42,615 bases of DNA from Prevotella sp. (GTDB lineage Bacteria > Bacteroidota > Bacteroidia > Bacteroidales > Bacteroidaceae): contig JAEETC010000014.1 in the NCBI GenBank assembly GCA_016286585.1, positions 1-42,615 on the forward strand. Reading direction: 5' to 3'. Shown piece after piece: positions 42,315 to 42,615 of this stretch. The notes under the pieces are model-generated. The model saw only the letters and a program-made list of their open reading frames with translations. It ran no database searches and was not told the DNA's origin. The position numbers were made by a program, and so were the translations under genes. Position 1 is the stretch's first letter, and every line of letters begins with the position of its first letter.

Positions 42315-42615
42315 ATGGACCAGAGGCAGATGACACCTGAAGAGGTGGCTCTGGAAGTGAAAAGACTGACAGAGCAGCTGGCGGCGGCAGGACGGAAAGA
42401 CCTGTTGCTGAAGACTATCGGCGTGCCGCTGTTGGAGGAGCTGCGCATCGAAGCGGCGAGGGGAGAACTGTCGAGACTCGTGATCACGGAGGACTACAGG
42501 TTCGTGCTTGCAGACTACAATCATCAAGAGGTGGAGCTGCAACCCGTGCATAAGGCGGTGTATCTGTTGTTCCTGGCTCACCCGGAGGGGATCGAGTTCA
42601 AACGGCTGGCTGACT
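42315..42615 (+). CDS. hypothetical protein, 5' part only
   Basis: An open frame from ATG 42315 runs off the end of the window after 100 codons. It starts MDQRQMTPEEVALEVKRLTE with a helical, charged N-terminus, and has VITEDYRFVLADYN and then a segment, VHKAVYLLFLAHPEGIEFKR, that I recall from conserved Bacteroidales proteins of unknown function. GC content and codon use return to those of the left half of the window. The frame is supported by its codon bias, preceding terminator and -7 element. Confidence 0.65.
   Translation, partial: MDQRQMTPEEVALEVKRLTEQLAAAGRKDLLLKTIGVPLLEELRIEAARGELSRLVITEDYRFVLADYNHQEVELQPVHKAVYLLFLAHPEGIEFKRLAD

Overview
The window looks like a chromosomal segment of a Bacteroidales bacterium, most likely a Prevotella-type gut or oral anaerobe. 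The reasons are: a Na+-NQR operon; F-type ATP synthase genes in the order atpD-atpC-(membrane protein)-atpB-E-F-H-A-G, which I know from Bacteroidetes; repeated promoters of the Bacteroidetes form TTTG-N19/20-TAnnTTTG; few clear Shine-Dalgarno sequences; and typical Bacteroidales families (HU-like/HIG, BspA LRR, BACON, LytTR, peptidase M13, clostripain). No rRNA, tRNA, transposase, integrase or CRISPR array was recognised.

Layout. 1-3.5 kb: end of nqrB, then nqrC-D-E-F and a strong terminator. 3.5-6.5 kb: an HU-like DNA-binding protein fused to a chitobiase-type C-terminal domain, a tiny divergent gene, and an exported protein with a dockerin-like tail. 6.6-13.9 kb: an M13 metallopeptidase lipoprotein, a membrane-anchored TPR/AraC regulator, and an apparent operon of two small envelope proteins, a TPR protein and a clostripain-like lipoprotein. 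14.2-19.3 kb: a histidine kinase with a solute-binding sensor, an NhaD-type Na+/H+ antiporter, 6-phosphofructokinase and a P-loop/CYTH-like ATPase. 19.4-26.7 kb: the complete ATP synthase operon. 26.9-27.4 kb: a NUDIX hydrolase. 27.7-28.9 kb: a RelE/ParE-like toxin-antitoxin pair bracketed by two direct copies of a long-hairpin element. 29.2-35.0 kb: an operon of a stand-alone LytTR regulator, an FHA/zinc-ribbon membrane protein and five further membrane or exported proteins. 35.3-36.5 kb: a very AT-rich pair (DUF2971 plus a small protein). 36.6-42.2 kb: a giant BspA/B-repeat surface protein, a beta-barrel-like protein and a BACON lipoprotein. 42.3 kb to the end: the start of an unknown gene.

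The left half joins respiration and energy conservation: NQR exports Na+, the c subunit looks H+-specific, and NhaD could interconvert the two gradients. The right half is accessory: envelope, signalling and surface functions with visibly lower GC.

The most unusual material is non-coding. (1) Two roughly 210-220 nt copies of an element with conserved ends and a perfectly paired but sequence-different inner stem flank the toxin-antitoxin pair. (2) Three loci carry degenerate tandem arrays of exactly 22-bp period. (3) Heptamer micro-arrays sit against the starts of nqrF, atpC and the antiporter gene, and one lies in frame inside atpG. (4) The LytTR/FHA operon is a candidate uncharacterised envelope-signalling system.
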